A stretch of 64,000 nt of DNA, taken from Ectopseudomonas guguanensis (GTDB lineage: Bacteria; Pseudomonadota; Gammaproteobacteria; Pseudomonadales; Pseudomonadaceae). The stretch spans positions 124,001 through 188,000 of the forward strand of contig NZ_FNJJ01000010.1 in the NCBI RefSeq assembly GCF_900104265.1, written 5' to 3'. Within the stretch, counting starts at the first letter, position 1, and each line of letters opens with the position of its first letter. The notes beneath the pieces were generated by a model. It saw only the letters and a list, made by a program, of their open reading frames with translations, was not told where the DNA came from and ran no database searches. The position numbers were made by a program, and so were the translations under genes. Of the stretch, positions 32,638 to 44,742 are shown in pieces.

Positions 32638-34688
32638 GCGATCGATTACTGGCCGAATTGGCCCAGGCCGCGGACCTCAGCATCGACTGGATCGACGCCC
32701 ACGGCCAGCCGCAGAGCGTGACCCCGGAAGCCCAGCGCAACCTGCTCGAGGCGCTGGGCTACCCGGCGCAAAGTCCCGAGCAGATGCGTGAAAGCCTCAA
32801 CTCGCTGGTACAGCGCCAGGCGCTGCCGGAGGACGCCGCCCTGCTGTTGCAGGATCAGGGGCAGCCTCTGGCGCTGAGCCTGTACCCGGCGCACAGCCCC
32901 TATCGGCTCACCGACGAGCAGGGCAACGTCAGCGAGGGCCGCCTCGATGCGGACGGCCGCCTGCCGGCGCAAGCACTACCCGGCTATTACCAGCTCGACA
33001 TTCGCGATACCCGGCACCGGCTCGCCGTCGCGCCTGCCGCCTGCATGTCGGTACCCGAGCTGTGCGGCAAACCGCGCATCTGGGGGCTGACCGCCCAGCT
33101 CTACGGCTTGCGCCGTGCCGGTGACGGCGGCCTGGGCGATACACTGGCCGTGGCGGACCTGGCCCGGCATGCGGCCAATCACGGCGCCGATGCCATCGCC
33201 CTGAGCCCGGTGCATGCGCAGTTCAGCGCCGATCTGCAAAGCTACGGCCCCTACTCGCCATCCAGCCGCCTGTTCTTCAACACCCTGTACGCCGCCCCCG
33301 TCACCCTGCTGGGCGAGCAGCGCGTCAGGCACGCCATTGAGGTCGCCGGGCTGCACAGCGAAATGAGCCGCCTGGAAGCGCTGGAGCTGATCGACTGGCC
33401 GGCGGTGGCCGCTACCCGTCAGCGCCTGTTGCGCCAGTTGTACAGGGACTTCTGCCACGACCCCGGGCAGCTGCAGGCGCGCTTCGAGGCGTTTTGCACC
33501 GCCGGCGGCGACGCGCTGCAGCAGCATTGCTGCTTCGAGGCCATCCATGCGCAGCGCCTGCGCGAGGGCGCCAGCGGCGACTGGCGCACCTGGCCGCAAG
33601 CCTTGCGCAGCCCCAACCTCGGTGCGGTGACCCGTTTTGCCGTCGAGCATGGCGATGAGCTGCGCTTTCACGCCTTCTGCCAGTGGCTGACCGCTCACGG
33701 ACTGGAAACCGCCCAGGCCAGCGCCAGCGGCGCCGGCATGGGCATCGGCCTGATCGCCGACCTGGCGGTGGGCGCCGATTGTGCCGGCAGCCAGGCCTGG
33801 TCGCGCCAGGACGAACTGCTGCCGCACGTCACGGTGGGTGCGCCCCCGGACATCATCAACCGTCAGGGGCAGAACTGGGGCGTCGCCGCCTTCTCGCCGC
33901 AGGGCCTGCGTCAGCACGGCTTTCGCGCCTACATCGAGATGCTCCAGGCCAACCTGGCGCACGCCGGCGGCATCCGCATCGATCATGTGATGGGCCTGCA
34001 GCGGCTGTGGGTCATCCCCCAGGGCGCGGAGTCGCAACACGGCGCCTACCTGCGCTACCCGCTGGACGATCTGCTGCGCCTGCTGTCGCTGGAGTCGCAT
34101 CGCCATCGTGCGCTGGTGATCGGCGAAGACCTCGGCACCGTGCCCGAGGGCCTGCGTGACAAGCTCGCCGCGCGCAATATCCTCGGCACGCGGGTCCTGC
34201 TGTTCGAGCAGGACGACCTCGGCTTCGTCCCGGCCGCACGCTGGCCCGCCGATGCCCTGGCCACCACCACCACCCACGACCTGCCGACGATCAAGGGCTG
34301 GCTCGCCGGGCGCGACCTGGAATGGCGGGTGCGTGCCGGGCAGCGCGACGCCGAGCTGCTGGAAGGCGACCACGCCGAGCGCGCCGGCGAACGCGTGGCG
34401 CTGCGCCAGCTGCTGGAACGCCAGGGCATGGTCAGCGGCGGTGATGACGACGCCTGCCTGCAAGCCTGCATCGAACAGGTCGGCCGCACGCCGGCGCCCC
34501 TGGCCCTGCTGCCGCTGGAGGATGCCTGCGGCCTGGAGCAGCAGCCCAACCTGCCCGGCCCCGGCGATATCCACCCCAATTGGCGGCGGCGCTATCCGCT
34601 GGCGGTCGGCGAACTGCTGGAGCAGCCGGCCACCAGCGCACGTCTGGCCGCCCTCGACGGCGCACGCCGGGAGACTGACGATGACTGA
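32634..34688 (+). CDS. malQ: 4-alpha-glucanotransferase (amylomaltase, GH77)
   Basis: The protein is 684 residues. GH77 catalytic residues are D450 (RIDHVMGLQRLW), E498 (IGEDLGTVPE) and the Asp in TTTHDLPT. It transfers glucan segments between maltodextrins. It overlaps treZ by 4 bp and treY by 8 bp, so the operon is translationally coupled. Confidence 0.93.
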   Translation: MSDRLLAELAQAADLSIDWIDAHGQPQSVTPEAQRNLLEALGYPAQSPEQMRESLNSLVQRQALPEDAALLLQDQGQPLALSLYPAHSPYRLTDEQGNVSEGRLDADGRLPAQALPGYYQLDIRDTRHRLAVAPAACMSVPELCGKPRIWGLTAQLYGLRRAGDGGLGDTLAVADLARHAANHGADAIALSPVHAQFSADLQSYGPYSPSSRLFFNTLYAAPVTLLGEQRVRHAIEVAGLHSEMSRLEALELIDWPAVAATRQRLLRQLYRDFCHDPGQLQARFEAFCTAGGDALQQHCCFEAIHAQRLREGASGDWRTWPQALRSPNLGAVTRFAVEHGDELRFHAFCQWLTAHGLETAQASASGAGMGIGLIADLAVGADCAGSQAWSRQDELLPHVTVGAPPDIINRQGQNWGVAAFSPQGLRQHGFRAYIEMLQANLAHAGGIRIDHVMGLQRLWVIPQGAESQHGAYLRYPLDDLLRLLSLESHRHRALVIGEDLGTVPEGLRDKLAARNILGTRVLLFEQDDLGFVPAARWPADALATTTTHDLPTIKGWLAGRDLEWRVRAGQRDAELLEGDHAERAGERVALRQLLERQGMVSGGDDDACLQACIEQVGRTPAPLALLPLEDACGLEQQPNLPGPGDIHPNWRRRYPLAVGELLEQPATSARLAALDGARRETDDD

Positions 34689-37455
34689 GTTGCGTGCCAC
34701 GCTGCGTGTGCAGCTGCACAAGGACTTCACCCTGTTTGACGCGGCAGCCCAGGTGCCCTACCTGGCGCAGCTGGGCATCAGCCACCTGTACGCCTCGCCG
34801 ATTCTAACTGCGCGCCCCGGGTCGCAGCACGGCTACGACGTGATCGACCCGAGCCGCATCAACCCCGAACTGGGCGGCGAAGCCGCGCTGCTGCAACTGG
34901 TGGAAACCCTGCGCGGCCACGGTATGGGGCTGATCCTGGACATAGTGCCCAACCACATGGCGGTGGGTGGCGACGGCAACCCCTGGTGGCTGGACGTGCT
35001 GGAATGGGGGCAGGACAGCCCTTACGCGAGCTTCTTCGACATCCAGTGGCAATCCCATGATCCGCTGCTCAGCGGCCAGCTGCTGGTGCCCTTCCTGCGT
35101 AGCGACTATGGCGAGGCGCTGCGCGACGGTACCCTGCAGCTGCACTTCGATGCCGAGCGCGGGCGCTTCCATGCGCAGCACTTCGAGCATCGCCTGCCGC
35201 TGACGCCGCCCAGCTACGCCATCATTCTGCGCGGCAGCGAGGATGCCGGCCTGCGCGAGCTGGGCCAGCGCTTCGCCCGTCTGGGCAGCATCGCCGACCG
35301 CCGCGCTCAGGCCGAGCAGCTGTGCGCCGAACTGGCCGCCCAGGCACACCAGGTCCCGCCGCTGCTCGACGGTTTTCAGGGCACTGACGAAGCGGCGCAG
35401 AAGCGTCTGCATGCGCTGCTCGAGCGCCAGCACTACCGCGTGGCCAGCTGGCGCACCGCGGCGGACGACATCAACTGGCGGCGCTTCTTCGACATCAACG
35501 AGCTGGGCGCGCTGCGCGTCGAGCATCGCCAGGTGTTCGAACAGACCCACGCCAAGGTCTTCGAGCTGATCGAACGCGGCCTGATCGACGGCCTGCGCAT
35601 CGACCATATCGACGGCCTGGCCAACCCGCGCGCCTATTGCAGCCGCCTGCGCCGGCGCATCCGCCAGTTGCGCGGCGACGTGCCCTTCCCCATTTTCGTG
35701 GAGAAGATCCTCGGTGCCGGCGAACAGCTGCCGCAGCAATGGCCGGTGGACGGCAGCACCGGCTACGAATTCATGAACCAGGTGTCGCTGCTGCAGCACG
35801 ACCCGCATGGCGAGCTGCCGCTCAGCGAGCTGTGGCAGACGCTCAGCGGTCGCCCGGCGGCTTTCGAGGAAGAGATTCAGCAGGCGCGCCGCCTGGTGCT
35901 GGAGGGCTCGCTGGCCGGGGATCTGGAGGAAGTCGCCCAGCGCCTGCTGCACGTCGCGCGCCACGACATCGCCACGCGCGACCTGACCCTCGGCGCCATC
36001 CGCCGCGCGTTGCGCGAGCTGATCGTGCATTTCCCGGTATATCGCACCTACGCCCAGGCCTGCGGCCGCTCGCAGCAGGACCAGCGCTTCTTCCAGCAGG
36101 CACTGGACGGTGCCCGGCAGACCCTGGCCGAGGCTGACTGGCCGATGCTGCCGCATCTCGACGACTGGCTTGGCGGCGCCTCGCTGCGCACCCTGTCCCC
36201 AGGCCGTGCGCGGCGCCTTCGCGCCCAGGCGCTGACGCGCTTCCAGCAATTGACCTCGCCGGTGGCGGCCAAGGCCGTCGAAGACACCGCCCTGTATCGC
36301 GCCGGCGTGCTGCTGTCGCGGTATGACGTGGGCTTCGATGCCGAGCATTTCAGCGCCAGTGTCGAACGCTTTCACCAGGCCTGCGCCGAACGCGCGGCGC
36401 AGCACCCGCTCAACCTGCTGGCGACCGCGACCCACGACCACAAGCGCGGCGAAGACTGCCGCGCACGCCTGGCCGTGCTCAGCGAGCGCGCCGCCTGGTT
36501 CGCCGAACGGGTCAGACACTGGCATCGCCTCGCACAACCGCTGCGCAGCGCCGAGCTGCAGCAGGCGCCGGACGGCGGCGAAGAGGCGATCCTCTATCAG
36601 GCACTGATCGGCAGCTGGCCACTGGAGCTGAAAGCCGACGATCAGGCCGGACTGCAGGCCTACCTGCAGCGTCTGCTCGGCTGGCAGCGCAAGGCGCTGC
36701 GCGAGGCCAAGCTCAACAGCGCCTGGAGCGCACCGAACGAAGACTACGAAGCGGCCTGCGCCGACTTCCTGCGACGCCTGCTATGCGAGCCCGCAGGGCT
36801 GGCCATGCGCCAGGAACTGGTCGATGCCGTGGCCGAGGTCGCGCCCGCCGGCGCCCTGAACGGTCTGGTGCAGTGCCTGTTGCGCATGACCACGCCCGGT
36901 GTGCCCGACCTTTACCATGGCTGCGAATTCTGGGACTTCAGCCTGGTCGACCCGGACAACCGCCGCCCCGTGGACTTCCCCGCACGACTGGCGGCCTTGC
37001 AGGCCGAGGACGATCCGGCGGCCAGGCTGGCCAGCTGGCAGGACGGACGCATCAAGCAGTGGCTGATCCATCAGGTGCTGAGTTTGCGCGCCGAGCGCCC
37101 GCAACTGTTCAGCCAGGGCAGCTATCGCCCGCTTGGCGTCACCGGCGAGCACGCCGCCCAGGTGCTGGCCTTCCTGCGCAGCCAGGGCGACGAGCACCTG
37201 CTGGTCATCGTGCCGCGCCTGGCGGCGGGTCTGCTCGGCGAGCAGCAGGTGCCGCACGTGCCTCCGCAGCGCTGGGGCAATACCAGCGTCGTGCTGCCGG
37301 AAGAATTGCGCGGCCGGCAGGTCACCGACCTGCTCGGCGACTGCCAGGCCACCACCGATCAGGGCGTAGCGCTCAGCGCGGCATTGGCCGCGTTTCCGCT
37401 CAACCTGCTTCGCATCACCCCGTTATCACAGGAGCCACGCCATGAGCATCGATGA
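34681..37455 (+). CDS. treY: Malto-oligosyltrehalose synthase
   Basis: The protein is 924 residues, the long GH13 form. It has YASPILTARPGSQHGYDV near the N-terminus, nucleophile D308 (LRIDHIDGL) and acid E341 (FVEKILGAGE). It turns the reducing-end maltose unit of a glucan into trehalose linkage for TreZ. It overlaps both malQ and the DUF2934 gene. Confidence 0.93.
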   Translation: MTELRATLRVQLHKDFTLFDAAAQVPYLAQLGISHLYASPILTARPGSQHGYDVIDPSRINPELGGEAALLQLVETLRGHGMGLILDIVPNHMAVGGDGNPWWLDVLEWGQDSPYASFFDIQWQSHDPLLSGQLLVPFLRSDYGEALRDGTLQLHFDAERGRFHAQHFEHRLPLTPPSYAIILRGSEDAGLRELGQRFARLGSIADRRAQAEQLCAELAAQAHQVPPLLDGFQGTDEAAQKRLHALLERQHYRVASWRTAADDINWRRFFDINELGALRVEHRQVFEQTHAKVFELIERGLIDGLRIDHIDGLANPRAYCSRLRRRIRQLRGDVPFPIFVEKILGAGEQLPQQWPVDGSTGYEFMNQVSLLQHDPHGELPLSELWQTLSGRPAAFEEEIQQARRLVLEGSLAGDLEEVAQRLLHVARHDIATRDLTLGAIRRALRELIVHFPVYRTYAQACGRSQQDQRFFQQALDGARQTLAEADWPMLPHLDDWLGGASLRTLSPGRARRLRAQALTRFQQLTSPVAAKAVEDTALYRAGVLLSRYDVGFDAEHFSASVERFHQACAERAAQHPLNLLATATHDHKRGEDCRARLAVLSERAAWFAERVRHWHRLAQPLRSAELQQAPDGGEEAILYQALIGSWPLELKADDQAGLQAYLQRLLGWQRKALREAKLNSAWSAPNEDYEAACADFLRRLLCEPAGLAMRQELVDAVAEVAPAGALNGLVQCLLRMTTPGVPDLYHGCEFWDFSLVDPDNRRPVDFPARLAALQAEDDPAARLASWQDGRIKQWLIHQVLSLRAERPQLFSQGSYRPLGVTGEHAAQVLAFLRSQGDEHLLVIVPRLAAGLLGEQQVPHVPPQRWGNTSVVLPEELRGRQVTDLLGDCQATTDQGVALSAALAAFPLNLLRITPLSQEPRHEHR

Positions 37456-37711
37456 ACAGCGTATCCGCGAGTTTGCCTTCCAGATCTGGGAATCCGAAGG
37501 GCGCCCGCATGGTCAGCACGAGCGGCACTGGAAGATGGCCAGCAAGTTGGCCGAAGCCGAGGCGCAGGCACAGGCCCAGGTGCAGCCCCAGGCCGCACCC
37601 AAGCCGCGACGTATCAGCAAGCCGAAGACAGTACCGCTGAGCGAGGCCGAACAGCCTGCGCTGCTGAAGAAACCCCGTGCCCCGCGCACCCCCAAGACGC
37701 CAAAGGCCTGA
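37442..37711 (+). CDS. DUF2934 small protein
   Basis: The protein is 89 residues. IREFAFQIWESEGRPHGQHERHWKMA is the DUF2934 core; the rest is a basic, Pro/Lys-rich tail. DUF2934 genes often sit inside glycogen/trehalose operons, as here between treY and glgX. The function is unknown, and a regulatory or targeting role is only a guess. Confidence 0.85.
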   Translation: MSIDEQRIREFAFQIWESEGRPHGQHERHWKMASKLAEAEAQAQAQVQPQAAPKPRRISKPKTVPLSEAEQPALLKKPRAPRTPKTPKA

Positions 37712-37715
37712 GGTC

Positions 37716-39842
<2,127 letters not shown>

Positions 39843-39878
39843 AACCGCAGCCATGGATGGCAGGCCGAAAAATACCCT

Positions 39879-39907
39879 GAACCCTGCTTTCGTCCACCGA
39901 CTCGAAA
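39879..39907 (+). promoter_or_regulatory. ECF-type promoter for dehydrogenase-clsB operon
   Basis: GAACCC (-35), 17 bp, TCGAAA (-10), about 117 bp before the ATG at 40024. Confidence 0.5.
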
Positions 39908-40023
39908 AACAAAGACGCCGGGCAAACCGTGGCGCCATTTTCGGCGCGCACGGTCGTGCCCTATGGCAGTTGGCTGGCCGTTATCCAGGCGCGCCGGCAT
40001 CTGCCCGACAACGGGAGACGATC

Positions 40024-41292
40024 ATGAAAGCAGTGGTATTCCACGATATCGGCGACATACGCCTGGACGACGTCGCAGAGCCTCAGGTGCTGGCCAGCAC
40101 CGATGCGGTGATCCGCATCACCGCATCGGCCATCTGCGGCACCGACCTGCACTTCGTGCGTGGCACCGTCGGCGGCATGCGCAAGGGCACCATCCTCGGC
40201 CATGAGGCCGTGGGTATCGTCGAGGCGCTGGGCAGCGACGTGCGCAACCTGAACATCGGCGACCGCGTCGTCGTGCCCTCCACCATCGCCTGCGGCAACT
40301 GCAGCTATTGCCGCGCCGGCTACTACGCCCAGTGCGACGTGGCCAACCCCAACGGCAAGCAGGCCGGCACCTCCTTCTACGGCGGGCCGGAAATCACCGG
40401 CGCCTTCCATGGCCTGCAGGCCGAGATGGCGCGCATCCCCTTCGCCAATATCGGCCTGGTCAAGCTGCCCAGCGAGATCAGCGACGACCAGGCCATCCTG
40501 CTCTCCGATATCTTCCCCACCGGTTACTTCGGCGCGGAGCTGGCCGAAGTCGGCAGCGGTGACACCGTTGCCGTATTCGGCGCCGGCCCGGTCGGCCAGT
40601 TCGCCATCGCCAGCGCCAAGCTGCTGGGCGCGGCGCGCGTGTTCGCCATCGACCACCTCGATGATCGCCTGGACATGGCGCGCCGCCAGGGCGCCGAGGT
40701 GATCAACTTCGACCGCGAGGACCCGGTAGAAACCCTGCGCCGGCTGACCGACGGCATCGGCGTGGACCGCGCCATCGATGCCGTGGGCGTGGATGCGCAA
40801 TGCCCGGCCCATGGTCACGCCGCGCATCAGGCCGAAGGCCGGCAATGGCAGCCGGGCGACGCCCCCGAGCAGGCCCTGCAATGGGCCGTCGAGGCACTGG
40901 CCAAGGCCGGCACCCTGGGCATCATCGGCGTTTATCCGCAGCAGGCGCGCGAGTTTCCCATCGGCCAGGCGATGAACAAGAACCTCAGCGTCAACATGGG
41001 CAACTGCAACCATCGCCGCTACATCCCGCAGCTGATCGAGATGGTGCAGGCCGGACGCATCGACCCGGCGAAGATCCTCACCCAGGTCAAACCCATGAGC
41101 GACGCCATCGAAGCCTTCAAGGCCTTCGATCGGCGTGATGCCGGCTGGATCAAGGTGCAGTTGCGGCCGGCGAAGAACGACGCCGGCCATGGCAGCGAGG
41201 AACAGGTGCATGACGATGCCGCTCTCGACCGGGTCATCGCCGAGGCCGACCCGCTTGGCGAGTCGCGCTCGAAGAAGCCCGGCAGCCTGTGA
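40024..41292 (+). CDS. Zinc-dependent alcohol dehydrogenase, formaldehyde-dehydrogenase-like
   Basis: The protein is 422 residues of the medium-chain family. C38 and H60-E61 are catalytic-zinc ligands, C90, C93, C96 and C104 the structural-zinc set, and FGAGPVG the NAD site. An insertion after about residue 255 and a C-terminal extension resemble the glutathione-independent formaldehyde dehydrogenase branch. The substrate is not determined. GGGAGA precedes the ATG; it overlaps the next gene by 4 bp. A related enzyme is encoded at 60195. Confidence 0.85.
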   Translation: MKAVVFHDIGDIRLDDVAEPQVLASTDAVIRITASAICGTDLHFVRGTVGGMRKGTILGHEAVGIVEALGSDVRNLNIGDRVVVPSTIACGNCSYCRAGYYAQCDVANPNGKQAGTSFYGGPEITGAFHGLQAEMARIPFANIGLVKLPSEISDDQAILLSDIFPTGYFGAELAEVGSGDTVAVFGAGPVGQFAIASAKLLGAARVFAIDHLDDRLDMARRQGAEVINFDREDPVETLRRLTDGIGVDRAIDAVGVDAQCPAHGHAAHQAEGRQWQPGDAPEQALQWAVEALAKAGTLGIIGVYPQQAREFPIGQAMNKNLSVNMGNCNHRRYIPQLIEMVQAGRIDPAKILTQVKPMSDAIEAFKAFDRRDAGWIKVQLRPAKNDAGHGSEEQVHDDAALDRVIAEADPLGESRSKKPGSL

Positions 41293-42098
41293 ACGAGTAC
41301 GCCCCCGAGATGAACCAGACCATTGCCAAGCCGGAGGTGATCATCGACCGCGTGACGCCGGTCAAGCGCCTGCGCGTGCTGACGATCAACACGCACAAGG
41401 GCTTCACCCCCTTTAACCGCCGTTTCATCCTGCCGGAGCTGCGCAGCGCCGTGCAGGCCACCGGCGCCGACCTGGTATTCCTGCAGGAGGTGCTCGGCAA
41501 CCATGCCCTGCATGCCAAGCGCTTCCATGACTGGCCGCGCGTACCGCAGTACGAATTTCTTGCCGACAGCGTATGGCCGCAGTTCGCCTACGGGCGCAAT
41601 GCGGTGTACCCGGCCGGCGATCACGGCAACGCCCTGCTCTCGCGCTTTCCCATCGTCGAGCATCACAACCTCGACGTGACGGTCAGCGGTACCGAACAGC
41701 GCGGCCTGCTGCACTGCCGCCTCGACGTGCCGGGACATGCCGCCGTGCATGCGGTGTGCGTACACCTTGGCCTGCGCGAGGCCCATCGGCGCAAGCAGAT
41801 CGGCCTGCTGCTCGACCTGCTGGCGACCTTCGAGCCCGAGGCACCGGTGATCGTCGCCGGCGATTTCAACGACTGGCGCCTGCGCGCCGACGAACGCCTG
41901 ACGCCGCATGGTCTGCGCGAAGCCTTCGGGCACCGGCACGGCAAGCCGGCGCGCAGTTTTCCGGCGCGCATGCCGCTGCTGCGCCTGGACCGCATCTACA
42001 CCCGCAACGCCACGGCGCATGAGCCGCAGGTGTTGTCTACCCGGCCCTGGTCGCACCTGTCCGACCATGCGCCACTGGCAGCGGAGATCCATCTGTGA
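41289..42098 (+). CDS. ybhP: Endonuclease/exonuclease/phosphatase-family protein (YbhP-like)
   Basis: The protein is 269 residues from an overlapping GTG; an ATG seven codons on is possible. EEP-fold residues are visible: NTHKGF, QEVLGNHA (metal Glu), GDFNDWR and SDHAPL. In E. coli ybhP lies directly before clsB and ybhN, as here, so a role beside cardiolipin synthesis is likely. Its substrate is unknown. Confidence 0.85.
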   Translation: MNEYAPEMNQTIAKPEVIIDRVTPVKRLRVLTINTHKGFTPFNRRFILPELRSAVQATGADLVFLQEVLGNHALHAKRFHDWPRVPQYEFLADSVWPQFAYGRNAVYPAGDHGNALLSRFPIVEHHNLDVTVSGTEQRGLLHCRLDVPGHAAVHAVCVHLGLREAHRRKQIGLLLDLLATFEPEAPVIVAGDFNDWRLRADERLTPHGLREAFGHRHGKPARSFPARMPLLRLDRIYTRNATAHEPQVLSTRPWSHLSDHAPLAAEIHL

Positions 42099-43297
42099 GC
42101 GGTATCTGGCGAGATGGCAACCAACTGCACCTGCTGATCAACGGCGAGGCCTATTACCCGCGCGTGTTCGAGTGCATTCGCCAAGCGCGCATCGAAGTGC
42201 TGCTGGAAACCTTCATCATCCGCGAGGACAAGGTCGGCCTCGAACTGCAGCAAGTGCTGATCGAAGCCGCGCGCCGCGGCGTACGGGTGGTGATCGCGGT
42301 GGACGGCTACGGCACCGCCGACCTGCAGCACGAGTACGTCGCGGCGCTGACCCGCGAAGGGGTGAAGATCCACGTCTTCGACCCCAGCCCGCGGCGCCTG
42401 GGCGTGCGCACCAACCTGTTTCGCCGCCTGCATCGCAAGCTGGTGGTGATCGACGGCCAGCGCGCCTTCGTCGGTGGCATCAACTATTCTGCCGACCACC
42501 TCGGCGACTACGGCGAGATGGCCAAGCAGGATTACGCCGTGGAAGTGGTCGGCCCGGTGGTCAGCGACCTGCACGTGGCCATGCTGCGCCTGCTGCGTCC
42601 GGCGGTCAGCGAACCGAGCCCGGCACAGCCCTCCAGAAAGCCGGTGGGCGATGCGCGGGTGATGCTGCTCGAACGGGACAACGAGCGTCACACCACCGAC
42701 ATCGAGGACGAGCACCTGCGCGCCTTCGAGTCGGCGCGCAAGCGCCTGGTGATCGCCAACGCCTATTTCTTTCCCGGATATCGTGTCCTGCGCGCCTTGC
42801 GCAACGCGGCGCAACGCGGCGTGCAGGTCACCCTGATCCTTCAGGGGCAGCCGGACATGCGCTGGGTCCAGGCGTTCTCGCGCCTGCTCTACAACTACCT
42901 GCTGCGCCATGGCGTGGTGGTCTACGAATACTGCCAGCGCCCGCTGCACGGCAAGGTGGCGCTGGTGGATGACGAGTGGTCCACGGTGGGTTCGAGCAAC
43001 CTCGACCCACTGAGCCTGGCGTTGAATCTGGAGGCCAACCTGGTGATCCGGGACCGAGCCTTCAACCAGTACCTGCATGATCATCTGCTGGAGCTGTCCG
43101 CCCAGCACTGCAAGCGCATCGAACTGGAACGGGTGATCCGCGGCTACTGGTGGCGCGCGCCACTGGTATTCCTGTGTTTTCACTTCCTGCGCCGATTCCC
43201 GGCCATCGCCGGCTGGCTGCCGGCGCACCGCAAGAACCTGAAACCGCTGGAGCCAGCCGACAAGGCCGGCGGTTATGAAGAAGGAAAAACCGGATGA
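42095..43297 (+). CDS. clsB: Cardiolipin synthase B (phospholipase D family)
   Basis: The protein is 400 residues. Two HKD motifs, HRKLVVIDGQRAFVGG and HGKVALVDDEWSTVGSSN, define the PLD-type synthase. It condenses phosphatidylglycerol molecules into cardiolipin. The GTG start overlaps the ybhP stop (GTGA) and the end overlaps ybhN. Confidence 0.92.
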   Translation: MSGIWRDGNQLHLLINGEAYYPRVFECIRQARIEVLLETFIIREDKVGLELQQVLIEAARRGVRVVIAVDGYGTADLQHEYVAALTREGVKIHVFDPSPRRLGVRTNLFRRLHRKLVVIDGQRAFVGGINYSADHLGDYGEMAKQDYAVEVVGPVVSDLHVAMLRLLRPAVSEPSPAQPSRKPVGDARVMLLERDNERHTTDIEDEHLRAFESARKRLVIANAYFFPGYRVLRALRNAAQRGVQVTLILQGQPDMRWVQAFSRLLYNYLLRHGVVVYEYCQRPLHGKVALVDDEWSTVGSSNLDPLSLALNLEANLVIRDRAFNQYLHDHLLELSAQHCKRIELERVIRGYWWRAPLVFLCFHFLRRFPAIAGWLPAHRKNLKPLEPADKAGGYEEGKTG

Positions 43298-44268
43298 ACA
43301 GCGCTCAGAACAACCCCTGGATGCGCTGGGGCAAGCGCGCACTCACCCTGTTCTTCCTCCTCGCGGTGCCGGCACTGCTGTACATCCTCGCGCGCAACCT
43401 GGAGTGGGCCGAGGTGCGCCAGGCGCTAGGTGCGTACAGCATGCAGACGCTGCTGGTCGGCGCGCTGATCGCCCTCGCCAGTTATCTGACCTTCAGTGCC
43501 TACGACTTGCTGGGGCGCCAGTACAGCCGCCACCACCTGCCGGCGCGCCAGGTCGTGCCGGTGGCGATGGTCTGCTACGCCTTCAACCTCAACTTCACCA
43601 CCTGGATCGGCGGTGTGGCCATGCGTTACCGCCTGTACATGCGCCTGGGCCTGAGCGCCTCGACAGTGACGCGCATCCTCAGCCTCAGCCTGCTGACCAA
43701 CTGGACCGGCTACATGGCGCTGGCAGGGGTGATCTTCGCCCTGCGCCTGGTGCAATTGCCGGACAACTGGGGGCTGGGTGTCACCGGCCTGCAACTGGTC
43801 GGCTTTGCCCTGCTGGGGCTGGTCAGCGCCTATATCGGCATCTGCGCCTTTTCCAGGCAGCGCGTATGGCACCTGCGTGAACGTTCGATCACCCTGCCCT
43901 CGTTGCGCATGGCCGTGCTGCAGCTGTGCCTGGGCGCTGCCAACTGGTCGCTGATGGCGGCGCTGATCTTCTGGCTGCTGCCCGAGGGGGCGAGCTATAC
44001 CTCGGTGCTCGGTGTGCTGCTGATCAGTTGCATGGCCGCGGTGGTGGCGCATATTCCCGCCGGGCTGGGGGTGCTCGAGGCAGTATTTCTCGCCCTGCTG
44101 CAGCACCAGTACAGCCAGGCCAGCCTGATCGCCGCCCTGCTCGCCTACCGCGTGCTCTATTACCTGCTGCCGTTGATGCTGGCCAGCGTCACCTACCTGG
44201 TGCTGGAGAAACGCGCAAAAACCCTGCGCAAGCAGGGCGAGCAACGTATCGAAACCCAGCCCGGCTAG
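43294..44268 (+). CDS. ybhN: YbhN-family (UPF0104, AglD-like) membrane protein
   Basis: The protein is 324 residues with about eight helices. SYLTFSAYDLLGRQYSR, FNLNFTTWIGGVAMRYRLY and IPAGLGVLEAVFLALL are typical of the YbhN/LPG-synthase transmembrane family. It is last of the ybhP-clsB-ybhN trio. It is a likely lipid-handling partner of ClsB, but no activity is established. Confidence 0.88.
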   Translation: MNSAQNNPWMRWGKRALTLFFLLAVPALLYILARNLEWAEVRQALGAYSMQTLLVGALIALASYLTFSAYDLLGRQYSRHHLPARQVVPVAMVCYAFNLNFTTWIGGVAMRYRLYMRLGLSASTVTRILSLSLLTNWTGYMALAGVIFALRLVQLPDNWGLGVTGLQLVGFALLGLVSAYIGICAFSRQRVWHLRERSITLPSLRMAVLQLCLGAANWSLMAALIFWLLPEGASYTSVLGVLLISCMAAVVAHIPAGLGVLEAVFLALLQHQYSQASLIAALLAYRVLYYLLPLMLASVTYLVLEKRAKTLRKQGEQRIETQPG

Positions 44269-44327
44269 CCGGCCGAGGTGCGCCATGACGACGCCGGGAG
44301 CGCCAAGCGCCGCCCGGCGGACGGCGG

Positions 44328-44357
44328 GAACTTGCGAGCGGATTGCACAGGTCTATC
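44328..44357 (+). promoter_or_regulatory. ECF-type promoter, 18-bp spacing
   Basis: GAACTT (-35), 18 bp, TCTATC (-10), about 30 bp before the ATG at 44388. Confidence 0.5.
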
Positions 44358-44387
44358 TCACATCACTCAGCACAACTGGAGGTAATC

Positions 44388-44609
44388 ATGGCCAAGCCCC
44401 TGCACCTGATCAGCTACATCCTCAACAACCAGCCACACAGCGTCGAGGTCGAATCCGATCGCGAGGAGCTCACCCCGGAGCAGGCGCGCTCCTACCTCAG
44501 CGCCCTGCATACCTTCGAATGGCCCAGCCAGTTCACCGACGTGCAGGTCACCCGCGTCCTGCATCCGAAGAAAGGCGGCACAACGCCGGCGCACCGCGTG
44601 CAGCGCTAA
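44388..44609 (+). CDS. Small 73-residue protein, unknown
   Basis: GGAGG lies seven bases ahead of the ATG, and it has its own candidate promoter. The acidic middle, VEVESDREELTPEQARSYL, suggests a small folded cytoplasmic protein. I do not recognise a family. Confidence 0.65.
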   Translation: MAKPLHLISYILNNQPHSVEVESDREELTPEQARSYLSALHTFEWPSQFTDVQVTRVLHPKKGGTTPAHRVQR

Positions 44610-44702
44610 GGCTATGCACGAAACATCGGTGAGGCGCCGTTGAAAACAGGCGAATGCGAGCCCGGTCCGTTATTCGCCGATTTTTGCGCGGCCGCCGCCA
44701 TT

Positions 44703-44740
44703 GCCTGCGCTTCGCCAGACGACTTTGAGCGAAGCCCAGG
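44703..44740. terminator. Possible bidirectional terminator hairpin
   Basis: GCTTCGC (44709-44715) pairs with GCGAAGC (44729-44735), extended by GCCTG/CAGGC outside, between the converging small gene and glgP. It lacks a long T run. Confidence 0.35.
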
Positions 44741-44742
44741 CG

